Counted from the stretch's first letter, positions 44,001 to 56,148 are shown. The stretch is 64,000 bases of DNA from Ischnura elegans (GCF_921293095.1 NC_060248.1:79925243-79989242), one strand, 5' to 3'. Numbers and translations: made by a program. Notes: generated by a model not told the origin, from the letters alone.

Positions 44001-46934
44001 CTTTGTTGGCATACGGGTTGCCTATACTTTTTTTTCAAATAATTTGCACACAATGGAAAACCATAAATTTCATTAAATCTACAGATATAAAAGACGATGC
44101 CTGTTTGTCCGTCCGCTATGTGTTACAATACGGCTGCACAGATTGCGACCTAAGTTAATACATCTCATGCTCCCAGAAAAATTCGAAGTCTTTCATTATT
44201 TTGGACCACTCATTTGGTGGAGACAGGGGACTAACAAGAGCTTTCAAGGCATGAATTAAGTCAAACTGAGATTTTCCAAAACTACAATTGCCAATTTAAA
44301 CTCACTTTTTCAGTTTTTAATAAGAAATAAATATACTTTTTATCATTAAAAGTGGTACATAGTGCCTATATTTCTCGGTAGGACCTCCCCACTATGGTTA
44401 TGATAGGATGTAAAGCTTCACCAGCAAATTATGGCTGTTTGCATTCTGCAGGTTTTAGGTTCAGTTAAAATCTCAGTTTGTGCCTCGAGTCAAGTTTTCA
44501 TGTGAATTGATGAGATGATTGATATCAAAATCAATAGCAGAGGAAAATAGATAAGCCTAGTCCAACAAATTGTAGGAATACTGGCCCAAACAGACACTTT
44601 AAGGAAGTAATTCCCATGACTCATTACGATACATAGTTTCTTTGACAAGCCAGTCAGCAATTAAATGGAAAAATTCAAATCAGAGGTAGAGCATATCCCT
44701 AGCTTAGCCAGCATAAATGAATATTGCATATACAGGATGAGGGATCAGCTCCATTCACTGGGCCACCTCTCACATAAGTGAATTTTTTAGGGCACCTGAA
44801 GGCATAACCTGAGATTTTAACCTAGAACCCTTTCATCAGCAGCCAAGCACTCTAACACGTAGATACAACAGTCCCCAAGAGTGGTTAGAAAACAATTAAT
44901 CGAGAGTTAAAATTTCAGAAGAAATTGAAGGAAAATGATTTGCACAACAATAGCGAGGAATACTACAGGCCATTAATTACTAAATATTACTAAATCTGAG
45001 CTCCATTACATTGTCAATAATTAAAAACTTTTGTTTTTCTCGCTGTAGTTCAACAATAAAGGCATCCCAGGATCTAGAAACAGACAAAAATGAAGGCATA
45101 CATGGTTGCTTTTGCCCTAACAGTACTCATTGCAGGTGAGTAGTAGTGAATGATATAGCTTTCATTTTAGTTCATAGTCTTCTAAAGTTTTTCATTAACA
45201 TATGGGAATTTATTCTAGCAAAAAAAACCTAATTTTTATACAGTAAGAAATTGCAAAATTGACTAATGAATAATATGCTAAATAAAATTTACCATGATTA
45301 CTTTCAGGTTTACTCTTGGTTGAGAGTGTTCCCACAGCATACTCTGACGAATTGGTATGTCCTTTAAGCATCCTGTTATATATATATTAAAGGCTAAAAT
45401 TAATTATGCACATAGACGTAAGTTGTTGATGAAATACACATTAGGTTATATGAAGGCAGGCAGAATATATAAGTTAATGGTTTAATTAAGGAGGAAAATT
45501 GTCAACCTCATAAATGGTTTTAGCAATACATACATATACATCATAATTGCAAGGTCACATTCAAAATGCGAGATCTCAATTACAGTCGTATTCATGGATC
45601 AGAGCACTTCCAGAAGTCCGCCTCTCTTCTTTGTTTTTGAATGGGACTGGTTGTAATTTTTCACGCTGTTTCATGCTATAGCCACAGTCCATCAAAAAAA
45701 CTCTCTTTTAACGGCATAAAGGCACATGTCAATGCTGAAGCCCTTCAGCAAGTTTTCTGCCTTTTGCTCCACAGTGTAGGTACACCATGCAGGAGAATCA
45801 GTTGAGGCTGTCTAGCATTATGAGATTGCCACTAACCTTGAAGTAACAACTTATGGTCAGAAATGGCTTGAGCATGTGGTGCAGAGGAGGTGCAGTTGCC
45901 CTATCTGCGCAGTACCCGCCCGTCGCTTTTATGGCGTTTTTGCAGAGCTATTGGAAAAAAACGGCCCTTGTAGGGGAATAAAGTTATCTTTGTAGATTCC
46001 ATGTTGAACATTAATTAACAATGACCATGATTTCCATGCTGTTATATCATTTACAAGGATACTTTAATATTCATTAAAAAAGTAACTTTGTAATTGATAT
46101 AACAGTATGGAAACTATGGTTGATGTTAATGCATTGTCAGTGTTGAAAGTACAAGGTAAAATTTATTTCCCTACCCTTTTCTTTATACAAGTGCTTTATC
46201 GTCCATAATCTCTTTATTAAATTAGAAACAGCAGTCACACATAAAAAGATAAACATACTACACTGCAGCTAGAAAAATGTGGACAAATTTGGGTTCATTC
46301 AGAGACAACACACTTAAGTCTGCATCTCTTAAAGATCTCATCTCATCGGTGTTTTGAACAGATAACCCCTTCCCCACTCGCTTGGACCTCAGGTTTCAGC
46401 TAAATGCAAAAAATAACATCATGCACAAAATGCATACATATTCTATAATCAAATTGAGAGCATCACTAAAAATTAACAATGTTTGAAAATAGGTTTTGCA
46501 TGCATAGAAATCAGCAAACAAGTAACATGTTTAGGAGCCATGTTTCATTGAAATTGGAGATGGTTAGATCCAGTGCTAATTTTGTTGACTAAAATGACCC
46601 AATTACTTATTTTCACATGCCTTTTACTGTTTGAAATATGCATTTATAGATTTTCAGAGCCTTGCTTTTTTAAAGATTCAGATCAGTAAAAAACTGATGG
46701 GAATATGTTTTTCTCAGTGCACCAGACATAAATTTTATCATTTAATTTCATATTATTTCTATTTTCCTGGACCAGGAAAACCTAGTACAAAATATACCAC
46801 AAGAGATGATTGGACAATTTCATGCAGATGAGAAGCCGGAATCAGAGGAGAATGCATTCCAGCAATTCCTCAGCAACCTCTTCAATATGATGAAACCTGG
46901 GAAGGGCGAACAGCCAAGTCAAGGAGATAAATAA
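38011..46934 (+). CDS. Small secreted peptide, copy 4 (83 aa, diverged paralogue)
   Basis: Noncoding leader exon about 38011-38049; coding exons 45090-45135, 45308-45354 and 46776-46934. The first intron spans 7 kb and is full of MITEs and repeats. The acceptor before exon 1 (ctgtag, ttcaacaata) matches the other copies. The product starts MKAYMVAFALTVLIAG, then LLLVESVPTAYSDEL, then ENLVQNIPQEMIGQFHADEK, an acidic stretch, AFQQFLSNLFNMMKPGKGEQ and a Lys end. It shares the signal layout, the LLVES motif, the HADE/YADG position and a short helical Met-containing segment with copies 1-3. No cysteine. AATAAA at 47036-47041. Exon 2 is 3 bp longer than in copies 2 and 3. Function unknown. Confidence 0.68.
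38140..38637. mobile_element. hAT-type MITE, 498 bp
   Basis: Ends CAAGGCCGTAGCCAG and CTGGCTACGGCCTTG are perfect inverted repeats, with G runs and C runs inside them. The 8-bp duplication ATATTAAC (38132-38139, 38638-38645) fits nTnnnnAn. It lies just inside the long first intron of copy 4. Confidence 0.85.
38830..38935. mobile_element. Single Penelope-type terminal repeat fragment
   Basis: TTTCTCGGGTTTCCGCGCGGGTTAGA and CGCCGACGTTTCGGG match one arm of the hairpin at 47541-47762. The inverted partner is not found nearby. Confidence 0.55.
39544..39793. mobile_element. hAT-type MITE, 250 bp
   Basis: CAGGGGTGCCGACTTA and GAGTCGGCACCACTG form the ends. The 8-bp duplication ATTCCCAC (39536-39543, 39794-39801) fits the hAT pattern. 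Inner ends carry GGGGGGGCCC and GGGCCCCCTC. Confidence 0.8.
40010..42900. repeat. Cluster of the GC-rich unclassified repeat (five copies)
   Basis: Copies at 40010-40150 (minus), 41186-41265, 41575-41710, 41757-41995 and 42640-42900. They share GGGCCGGGAGCCAAGT, AAGCGCTGCC, GCCTCTGGGGTGAGGATAGG and a final AGGGAAATCC...GGGCCACTACT. Their boundaries are ragged, as if 5' ends are variable. Confidence 0.55.
42378..42627. mobile_element. CAGTNGCGGATACAG MITE, 250 bp
   Basis: Left CAGTAGCGGATACAG, right CTGTATCCGCGACTG, inverted with one mismatch. GGGGGGGCAC/GTGCCCCC lies inside. No clear target duplication. Confidence 0.65.
43594..43962. repeat. Probable MITE with AT-rich microsatellite
   Basis: CAGGGCCGGAACTAGGAG and CCCCACCCTAGTTCTG are inverted relatives. 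Inside, a run of TTTTATATATAC/TTTATATA units lies at about 43820-43870. No convincing target duplication. Confidence 0.4.
46010..46135. repeat. Diverged intronic palindrome in copy 4
   Basis: CATTAATTAACAATGACCAT...CATGCTGTTATATCA and TGATATAACAGTATGG...ATGGTTGATGTTAATG pair as arms. The central ATATCATTTA text resembles the palindromes in introns of copies 2 and 3, though in a different intron. Confidence 0.5.
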
Positions 46935-47540
46935 GACTTCCATGTTTTCTACCCAAAAATCTATTGTAATTTATGAAAATGAATTTTCAACTAATTAATG
47001 CAAATGGACATACAATTTATGTAAATGGGTTTTAAAATAAATTAAATATTTTTAATTAAAAGCCTCTAAAGTATTTAATATTTGATTTAGTGACAGGAAA
47101 GGAATGAATATACAGCCTGGAAATTCAAGAGCAAGAACATTATTCTTGACATGGTTCCTCAAACAACGCATAGGTGAAGCAGCAAAAGGTTTTTAGAGAA
47201 ACCACCATTCAAATATGAGCCATATTTTTCCATTATAGCTACAAGCCAAAATTGATTGTGAACAGTTGTTTTTGCTTTTTTTTCTTCTCAATTGGACGGA
47301 AATGTGAATTAGAAATACAGATTAGGTAAAAAGTCTAAGAGGAAGAGTATAAACAAGAAAAAATATTAAACCATTAATACCTATGGGTGCCATGTTTCTA
47401 ATTACTATATTTCTTACCACCAGTGATCCTCTAAAAAATTTCACATTATCTTTTCTAGATACTCAAATTTCAGTGACAAAATTGAGAAAAATAGGTATTT
47501 TAAAAAGATAAAGTAAGAAATTGTAACAATGATGGTCATA

Positions 47541-47762
47541 TATATGATTTTACACTTTCCCGGCGAACAACTTTAGAAAAATCTTCTCGGGATACCGCGC
47601 GGGTTAGATTATTTAAGAGCACCGACGTTTCGGGTACCGACTCGCTACCCATTCTCACGGCTACTGCTCAGTAGCCGTGAGAATGGGTAGCGAGTCGGTA
47701 CCCGAAACGTCGGCGCTCTTAAATAATCTAACCCACGCGGTATCCCGAGAAGATTTTTCTAC
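47541..47762. mobile_element. 222-bp Penelope-type inverted terminal-repeat hairpin
   Basis: Two near-identical arms of about 92 bp meet at GCTACTG CTCAGTAGC. Each arm contains GGGTACCGACTCGCTACCC and CGAAACGTCGGCGCTC. The 11-bp duplication TGATGGTCATA flanks it (47530-47540, 47763-47773). A one-sided unpaired tail of about 34 bp lies at the left. Confidence 0.8.
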
Positions 47763-48507
47763 TGATGGTCATAGTTTTGCAGAGAATACCAAGATAGCAT
47801 GTTAAACTTGCCACAAGTTTGTCTTGGCAAAGTTGCAAGTTTGATACAACTTTGTCATGAAAAGTCTGCTAACTTGCTGCAAGCTTGAATCAAATCTCCT
47901 AGGTATGCTTTTTCTAACTTGCTGCAAACTTGTCATATCTAACTATTTTAAAATTGGCTTTACCATGTACATGGAACTGAACTGAGGAAAAGGGTGGTGG
48001 TAGGAAGATGGAAAGCCATAAATGGATTTAGCAAGATTGTCAACAAATCAAATCACACACAAAATAAAAACCATGGCACACAGGAAAACACGAATAGGAT
48101 TGAAGAAAGAAAGCGGAATGGAGAGAGAAGGAACACCTAAGTTAACACATTTTCAGCAGTGAGGCGGATCAGGTGCGGCATGGAAGTGAAGGCGACACTA
48201 CATTCCTCAACCGGAAACACCCAGCAAAAAGCCAAAAGCCCTTTGGACCTTCAAATACATAGATGTTGGCCAATTTGATTCCTTCACTCCTTTCTGGAGA
48301 AACCAATGATTAGGACAGTCAACCGAAACCCAAGCCAAAGCCTTGACGCACTCTCCGGTTGCACCCCGTAAGGAAGTCGTTACTTCCACTTCTCAGAGGG
48401 ACCACTTAGGATAAAGTGTCTTTCCTCGTTTTGAAATTCAGGATGAGCCCTCCAGCACACTAAAAAGAAGCCAGTGCCTAGTGTGATTAACTCATTAGGG
48501 TCTAGAG

Positions 48508-48822
48508 CAAGGGTCTTCAACCCGCAGCCCAGGGGCCACATGTGGCCTGCCGGCTTATTTCTTGTGGGCCCTAGAAGCTAAAGGAAATATTGTATTGAGC
48601 CACACTATATAAAATGTATTTCAACCTTCTCGTCAAAAATAAACAATGACCAAATCCACATTGATTAATTTATTTTCTTCACCAAAGAGATTATTACCCT
48701 TTGAAATGTTTTATTTTTTTATTTTATTGATGCGATGGTAAAGTGACATAGAGCAATGTGGTCCTCTGGGCAATGTGAAATAGATGTTTGTCCTTTGCAA
48801 TAAAAAAGATTGAAGACCCCTG
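48508..48822. mobile_element. hAT-type MITE, 315 bp (Charlie-like ends)
   Basis: CAAGGGTCTTCAACC and TTGAAGACCCCTG form the ends, as in hAT/Charlie elements. The 8-bp duplication GTCTAGAG/GTCCAGAG (48500-48507, 48823-48830) has one mismatch. Confidence 0.75.
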
Positions 48823-48830
48823 GTCCAGAG

Positions 48831-50368
48831 GATAGGACGAGAGAGGATACGGGGGTAAGGAAGTGACCGTAGCTCTATTGAATCTAGAGCTCTATTGGCA
48901 GACTCACATTATTTTCCAAGCCCAATGCAGTGGAAACTGAAAAGAAGAGCCCGAGCGCTACACTCTACAAAAATAATAGCTGAATCATACTGATAACCCC
49001 TTCCTCGGAACGGAATGGTAAATAGTGAATTTGGGAACCTGAGCCCCAGGGAAGAAATATCTCTAACCACTGATTTTTATTTTTCACTACTGTTACCCCT
49101 ATATACCACTAACATATGCTGAAAACCTTTTCCGCATCGCCAGCTCCCAAAAAGAAAAAGTTTGTTTCTTGAACGGATGATGATTAAAACTTCCCTCAAC
49201 GAAAGAGTTCAATATTTTAGTCGGCAAAGGTTATATCGCAAAAACAAATAATTTTCGAGGATTAGATGCTGTATATGATTAATATAAATGAGAAAAATAA
49301 ATAATGGCCTGAGCAATTAGTGATGCACATTAAAATATTTTTAATCCGCATTGTGACGGATTGACTAACATGGCAAGCAGTGATCCAAAGACTACTACAA
49401 AATTGTATTACAACAAGAGTATAAATACTGAAAGCATTCATAAAACATGCTTCAAGTCAATGGAGTTTTTTGAAACTAAGAAGGCCTTTAATTATAAGCG
49501 CAATTGGTTGCAAAAGAAAACAGATAGATACTTCCTGAAATATCCATTCTCACAGAATGTTTCAAGATTTTTCCTTTACCGAGCGATGACTACAGCTTCC
49601 AAGTTTGAAGTTTCTTTGAGCCCTTCAACGTAAAGAGCATGAATTAACGGCGAAACATATGGAAAACCAGTGGTGAATATTGATAAAAAGTTTGGGAAGA
49701 GACAAAACATTGTAAAACAGTACCAAGGCTAGCCTTGTTTCAGAGGAGACAGTCCCTTTCCTAAAAATCCGACTACGAACCGAAGTTCGAGTGAGCTTAT
49801 AATACATTCATGGGTGAATTTGAATAAATATTAATGTGTAAGCCAGGAATTCGGTTAGTTTTACAAGTAGATTAACACACTAAACCACTGAATTGATTCA
49901 CCGATTAAAACAACGAATTAAAAACATGCATTAATGATACTTGATAATTTACCGGAGGAAGATAAAGAAAATGCTAACTATTTAACTCACAGAAAGTACT
50001 TTGAAAATTACGAGAGCGAAGATGAAGAGTAAAATCACATTAAACCACCAATAACTTAAAACTCCTTGACTGGACCTTCGCAAAATCGAGCATCGACATG
50101 AGTACATTCAGCTTTACCTGTAGCCTACGTTATTAATACCATTAATACGTAGCATGCGTAGGTATGAGTTGGTAAACTTCATAAGTCAGACCTCCGCGAA
50201 ATTGAGTGATTCAGGAAAAATTAATTAATTATGAATCGATAAAATTTGAACGAATTCGGGCAAGTTTTCAGTTTTTATAACCATTCCATCGTGTCCACAA
50301 TTCCGCCATACTTTTCAACACCAAATGCCATAATTTACAGAGCCATCTGCTTGACACTCTCTCATGCT
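48831..50368. other. No gene seen
   Basis: AT-rich spacer. The open frame at 49361-49633 has no recognised domain, no splice context and is treated as chance. Confidence 0.3.
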
Positions 50369-50440
50369 GGGGATGTAGCTCAGTGGTAGAGCGTTCGCTT
50401 TGCATGTGAAAGGTCCCGGGTTCGATCCCCGGCATCTCCA
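50369..50440 (+). tRNA. tRNA-Ala (anticodon TGC)
   Basis: Seventy-two bases fold into a full cloverleaf: acceptor GGGGATG with CATCTCC plus discriminator A, D arm GCTC-AGTGGTA-GAGC, anticodon stem TTCGC/GTGAA with loop TTTGCAT, T arm CCGGG-TTCGATC-CCCGG. A box (TAGCTCAGTGG) and B box (GGTTCGATCC) are intact and a T run for Pol III termination starts at 50444. No intron, no encoded CCA. It is not embedded in a repeat, so probably functional. Confidence 0.95.
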
Positions 50441-50905
50441 CAATTTTTGTAATTTTTCAGTGGCGCATTTGAAACTAAGTTTTCACAGCTCGTGATTGAT
50501 CCTTTTCTTCACTTCTATAATTTCATTTTCTGCTGCTAGATTCTTCTTTTAAACCTTTTAGTGCCTGCCCATTTTTCCTGATTTGCTGAAGAATGCCAGG
50601 CTCAATTTGTAGGTTTGCTCTAAAAAAAAAAAATTGTATAAAGCCTAATATGCATTTTCTGAAATTAATTTTTTTTTCGTTGACTCTCAATACTTACGGG
50701 TATGTTAAAGTATGATAGATACAAAAAAATAGAGACAAAATCTATATGAAGCTCAAAAAATAAAAGACATCAGTGCAAAATAAGCCCGGCCGATATATTG
50801 GCCCTTGGCACTCTTCGTATATACTACCCGGGCCGATGGATCGGCCCCCTGGCACTAAAAGGGCTAATAGCAAGCCCTCTTCTCCTGTGCTATTCTACTG
50901 ACTGC

Positions 50906-51100
50906 CAGTGACGCAGTGAGGGGGTTTTGGGGGATTAACATCCCCCTCCCCCCAGAAGTCAGAGAGATTTTACAATTTAATCCGTTTTACTTAATTGGAT
51001 AAATGTAACTTATTGAATAGTATGTGGATTAATAAAATGTCCCTCAGAAAGCCATAAAACTCACCACTAATCTTAAAAATTTTGCGCTGTAAATGCGCCT
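50906..51100. mobile_element. CAGTGGCGCAGC-type MITE, right end lost
   Basis: CAGTGACGCAGTGAGGGGG, then ACATCCCCCTCCCCCCAGA and TCCCTCAGAAAGCCATAAAA match 34789-34980 in order. The similarity fades near 51100 without the expected right terminus. Confidence 0.6.
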
Positions 51101-51779
51101 TAATATTTGCCCAGCCTCTTCTTCTTTGCTGAGTACTTTATACTTTTTACACAACATACTCTATCTTAGTCATATTTTTGTTGCCATTTAACTGATATCT
51201 GGCCATCCTCCTCTCCATATTTGTTTAATTAGACAAGTATAAAAGATCTCTTCTTCAAATCATTTTGTCTCGGCTATGACTATTATGTTGTTCGAAAATC
51301 GCAGCTTACTAGGTAATTCAAATTCTTGACCCATTAGTAATAGCCATTATCTCAGTCTGAGGGACCCTCAGCCCTTTGCAGGCATATGCCCCTCTGTGGC
51401 ATGGGTTGATATTCAAGACATATATACACTGGTTTTACACAATGTACATTGATTCAATGAAAATAAAATTAATTTCATGTGCTTTACTGAGCATGTTCAA
51501 CTTTTTAAATGAAACTCCTGTGATTTAAATAATTTTGGATCAAATCGAATCAATCCGGAGAATCAACCCTATTTTTTATAAAAAGCAGCAAATATTTCTT
51601 TAGAAAAATTACTAAATGAAAAATAATATGATCCTCGATGATTATTACAAAGGGAATGCGAATACAGATGAGATCAGGTACTTGCTCCCTGTTTCCGAGT
51701 AAAAGGCGTGACCTCTATGGACTTGGGTCCCAACACCTAGAAGTGCTTCTGCACTTCGGAGGTAAAAACGAAGGGACGG

Positions 51780-52072
51780 GGGGATCGGGTTGGTGTGGTG
51801 GCTAGAGTGTTGGCTTCCCACCCGGCGTGCTCGGGTTCAAATCGCGGCAGTGGCAGAGAATTTTCATAGACTACCCGATCCCTGCTTGAGTGTTGTGTGG
51901 AGGACATTTCAAGCGCAACAGTCCGTCCGTCGGATGGGACGTTAAGCCGTGGTCCCCTAGGCGCCTTTCGTTAAGAGCAGGCTAATGCCGACGCCAGGTT
52001 TCTCTCCACCCTTACCTCCATACCTCATGGTGCAAATGACCTCAGCTGTCGGTCGCCTCCTCCAAATACCAT
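51780..52072 (+). mobile_element. tRNA-derived SINE, family 1, full length
   Basis: 12-bp duplication acgaagggacgg/acgaagggatgg at 51768-51779 and 52073-52084. A-box-like TGGTGGCTAGAGTG, B box GGTTCAAATCG, body as in 35415-35709, 3' end CCTCCTCCAAATACCAT. Confidence 0.85.
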
Positions 52073-52732
52073 ACGAAGGGATGGATTTATAAGTTGTTCG
52101 TCTTGTTGACCAGATGCTAATAAATACACACATCATTAGTAGGAAAAGGGCTAAGATTACGTATGTTATTTGCCTAGGGCACTATTTTTGTAACTGAAAG
52201 GTCGATGACAGATTCAAAAGAATTGAAAAAAATAAATAAATAAAAAAAATTCAGTATCTTTTTTTTTCTCTTACCTTGCAAGAGTCATTCATAACTCTTA
52301 AGAAAATACAATAGTGCCATGAAATAGCTATCATATTTCTAGTACTTCAAACCAGGCCTCTCTTGGCTCAACCTCTCACTCCCTACTAACGTGCACATAT
52401 TTCTATTGGTTGCTATGGTGGATGCCACTCTCCATCCATTTTTATGGATATTTAGTGTATGTTTTCATATTAACTTTACTCAAGTAACCCCACCAAATAT
52501 TGGTTAACAAGCCCCTCCCCCCCAAATTTTCAATGGTGCACTATGTGCCAGAAACCAGCTGTAGCTAGTCAATTTTATTTATCTTCCCTGCTTTAATTTC
52601 TTTTGGTTAGCACAGTAAGTTATGTACTTGCTGGCACACAAGGTGTGCACAGCAAGTAACTTAAAAAACTACAAATTTATACACAAAATTGGTGCAAACC
52701 ACTAAAAGATTTCAAAATAGAATAAATCCGCA

Positions 52733-53020
52733 TTATTTCTCTTTCAACAAAATTAATAGGCATGGAAGGGTCCACAATGACCAGTAGGCCTTGATGCAAA
52801 CATCTTTAACTGCGCCAAAACAATGCCTTATCATCTGAACTTTCAAGGCATGGTGCAAAAACACATTTGAGGGAGCCATATCGGGAGTATCAGAAGACTG
52901 ATCAACAGTTAGCACCTTTGAATGGTCAAGAAACAGGTCACAAGGAAGGTGGTCTGAGCTGACACTGTCAAGGTGATGATTCCAACTATGTATTCTTAGT
53001 GCATATCGTGATAAATCCAA
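52733..53020 (-). pseudogene. Possible mariner-type transposase relic
   Basis: The minus-strand frame contains SSDTPDMAPSNVFLHHALKV followed by a short RHCFGAVKDV stretch, which resembles the SPDLAPSDFFLFPxLK and RFxxxxDV segment at the end of mariner transposases. No catalytic Asp pair is convincingly preserved (Asp to Asn at the third position) and neighbouring sequence gives no further support. Confidence 0.4.
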
Positions 53021-53553
53021 TAAACCCTATATCTGGTCTCTTTAGAACTTCCAAACAGAAAATGGCTTTAAAGATTTTTATAATCTTGCACAAACTTGGG
53101 TGGACAATCATCTTATGCCTGAGAAAAAATGGAGCAATCAAATCTTGTATTTTATTTCCCTTGGTGGTAGTCTTCAAACAAGATTTCCATACCTTGATTT
53201 ATCATGGGTTTAAAAACATCATTATGGCGCTGGTTGAGATATATCCAACAAACAATATTCACCAGTACCCTTCCTTTTCATGGAAAGTTTCCTTTGTAGC
53301 TAGCCCAGTTTCATAAAATATTTTAAGCAATCAATGATCAATACATTTCAAGTCTGGCTAAGACTCAAAAATGATGAAACAAAAATGTAATGAAACTGGA
53401 TATCTTACTGTGCAAAAAAAAGTGGAAAATTTTAGTTCATTCAACACGAGATGCACTTCAAGACATACATATATCCATAAATATTTGGATGAGAGAAATT
53501 AAATACATATGTACGTATTGCTGTGATACAAGAATGGAATGGAAAGCTGAATA

Positions 53554-55394
53554 CAGTGGAATAGCGACACTCCCGCTATATCGAGAGATAGCCGATGCAC
53601 CGTCAATTGACCCTATAATAAGCGTGTTAAAAAAATCGTTTTAACGACACCCTTTAGGTGCTGCCTCTCGCCATAGCGAGGGTTTCACCGCCGGAAGACT
53701 TTCATCAAGACTCCTTAACCTCTATAATTTCTAGCGATCTGTTAGATATGAAGTTAATGGAGTGCTCAGTCTCAAATTTATGTGGTTAACTGTCGTTCGA
53801 TAAATAAGTAGTTAATTTGGTGAAAATATTGTGGCATTAGCATTCGCGAATGCTTCATCTTCTTTTGTTCCTCGGACGGCAGAAAGCAGTCGGCAGCATA
53901 CCCGCACGTCCGTGAATAGAAAGCATTTGATGGCAGTCACCATGGCCAAAAAACACCAAACACGTCTAAGTGAGAAAATAAAAATAAAGGAGTAATATGA
54001 GAGAGTCGAAATTAATGTATCTTCCTATTCGCTCTGCAAAATTATAAAAACACAGAAGCGCCCAAGGAATGCAGACGATGAATAGTTATAAGTAGCTTTG
54101 TTCGGGTGGTTTTGCCCATTCCAATCTGCGGGAACTTCTGAGAAAGGGGCTACGCCCAAGCCTAAAGCGGAACATTTCAGGGATAGATTGCGAATCGAGA
54201 ATTTTAAGAGTGCAGAAGGTTGATTATACTAATGCGAAGCACCAAAGCGTTATCTCCCCTCATAATTGCTGGTCATGCCTGCGGTGTAAACCCGAAGTCG
54301 TGGAAGAAAGGACTCCGATCGTAAGTATCTTTAGAAGTATTCCCCGCGTCATATAACATAGACGAAACGGAACTTTTTTACATACAACTCCCCGACAAAA
54401 CCCTTGCAGTATGAGGTATTTCTTGCAATGATGCCTCTAAATATAGGTAGTGCGCCTTAGCGATGATGTAGGATGTACGAAGCAATGATACTCAGCGTGA
54501 ATTGCCCGGATGGACGTATTTATTCTCCGTTGCGGATTTACAAGGGTGAACTATTCGCGTCAGTGGTCGGAGTCGTACTGGCGCTCTCTTTTGTCACGTG
54601 GGTAGCCGAGCATCCCCTGGTGGCCGCTGGAAGAACTCGCAGAACAACTAACTCGTTTGCAGTGCCGTGGTAAACTCGGTGTATTACTTCAAATACGTTC
54701 CGAGCGTAACACTCAAAAAGAAACTTTTTTTCAACAACGGCAATTTTAATCACATCATTTTTCAAGCTTAGCAAATTTTTTACCGTAGATTGTGTAGGTA
54801 TTACATTATTTGATAGAAAAAGTCTTCCAAGGCGGGAACGTTATACAACCTTCCACCGTTTTCGCCTGTAGAAACAAATGTAACGCGTTATTTCACTTCA
54901 CTGCCGCATAACGTACAGAAACAATAAACATACACCAATGGAAACATTTGAGGCATTAAATAACCGCGATACTGTTTTATCAATTAATTTTTGAATTTTC
55001 AGTGGAAAATACCAAAATAATAGAATGATCACGTAAATGAACTAATTAAGTGCATAGAAAAATGGCTTCGTCGGTTGTGCATTGGCATAATGATTGACGA
55101 AACAATGCTTTCCATGATTTTTATTCAGTGCGGCGCTTATAAATTGTTTGAATAGTTAGTCATTGTTTGAGTTAGGAAATTTAGTGATGCAAAAAAAACA
55201 TCGCCTTTCGTCTGGATTTATGCTTACGTTTATCGGATAGATGTTCATCTGTCGCCGCACCACTCCTGTTCCTGTATATCTGTTCGCAAAAGGTATATTG
55301 GCTATTATTTGCTCCACCTCCGGTAAAGCGACAATTCGCTATAGCGAGTGTTTATTAGTACACCGTGGGGTGTCGTTATATCGAGGTTGCACTG
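53554..55394. mobile_element. Tigger/pogo-like element, degenerate
   Basis: TA|CAGTGGAATAGCGACACTCC at the left and GTTATATCGAGGTTGCACTG|TA at the right are inverted relatives with TA target bases. The interior has transposase crumbs: ATGGCCAAAAAACACC near 53941 (MAKKHQTRLSEKIKIK, like the pogo DNA-binding start) and GHACGVNPKSWKKGLR near 54275. Many stops; non-coding today. Confidence 0.6.
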
Positions 55395-55912
55395 TACATA
55401 TTTAGTTTTTTTTGGTAAAATATTTCAGGTTCATAGATTATCACACTTAGGCTATTATATCATTGGCAAAACAATATTATCCATGTGACCGACTTGAGCT
55501 TACCAGAAGGCTAAAAAAAAGGACAGCATGGATAAAAGGGAGATAATTCTGGAGTACACCTCATCTACTGATCAAACCTTCAGAGCATTCTAGTATTTCT
55601 CTAACAAGGAAAGTCCCTCAAGTGTCACCAGTAGATCTTGCTCAAATGCTGCTAATTAATAGGAAACGGATACCCAAAAGGTGTAGTTTTCATTTTATCT
55701 GCCAACGCTCAGTAACTTTCGAGATACTTTGTGCAGCCTGCAGCACAATAATACTACGTCCCTTATTAACCCTAGCAACGGATTACATATAAGGATCTAC
55801 TGTTGTGCTGCGGTATGTTCAAATTTAGACGTTTTTCTGGTACTTTTCATCGCAAATATCTCAAAACATACATATAGAGCATTGGCAGCTGGGAAAAAAG
55901 TTACACCTCACA

Positions 55913-56148
55913 CAGAGATGTAGCCAGGAATTTTGTTTGGGGTGGTCCACCAAATTTTTTAAAAACAAGGTATTAAGTAGAGGGTTTTAAACTAATTTTC
56001 ACACTTTTCATAATCGAAAAAACTTCATAAAAAAAAATATATTGTAAATTAATGATTTTCCAATATCTGGTTTTCTTTTGTGATAAAAGTAAGTGTGCTT
56101 TTATATTTTGGGGGGTCCAGACCCACCTGACCCTCCCACTCGCCACTG
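55913..56148. mobile_element. Probable CAGTGGCGTAGCCAGG-type MITE, 236 bp
   Basis: Left CAGAGATGTAGCCAGGAATT, right CACTCGCCACTG with GGGGGGTCCAGACCC inside. The ends are degraded forms of the same terminus. The flanking 8-mers acctcaca and acttcatg match at only 5 of 8 positions. Confidence 0.5.

Noticed and set aside
44080-44160. Second Helitron 5' end (CAGATATAAAAGACGATGCCTG...)
   Set aside because: It resembles Helitron starts in base composition only; no CTRR hairpin end is found downstream in this region.
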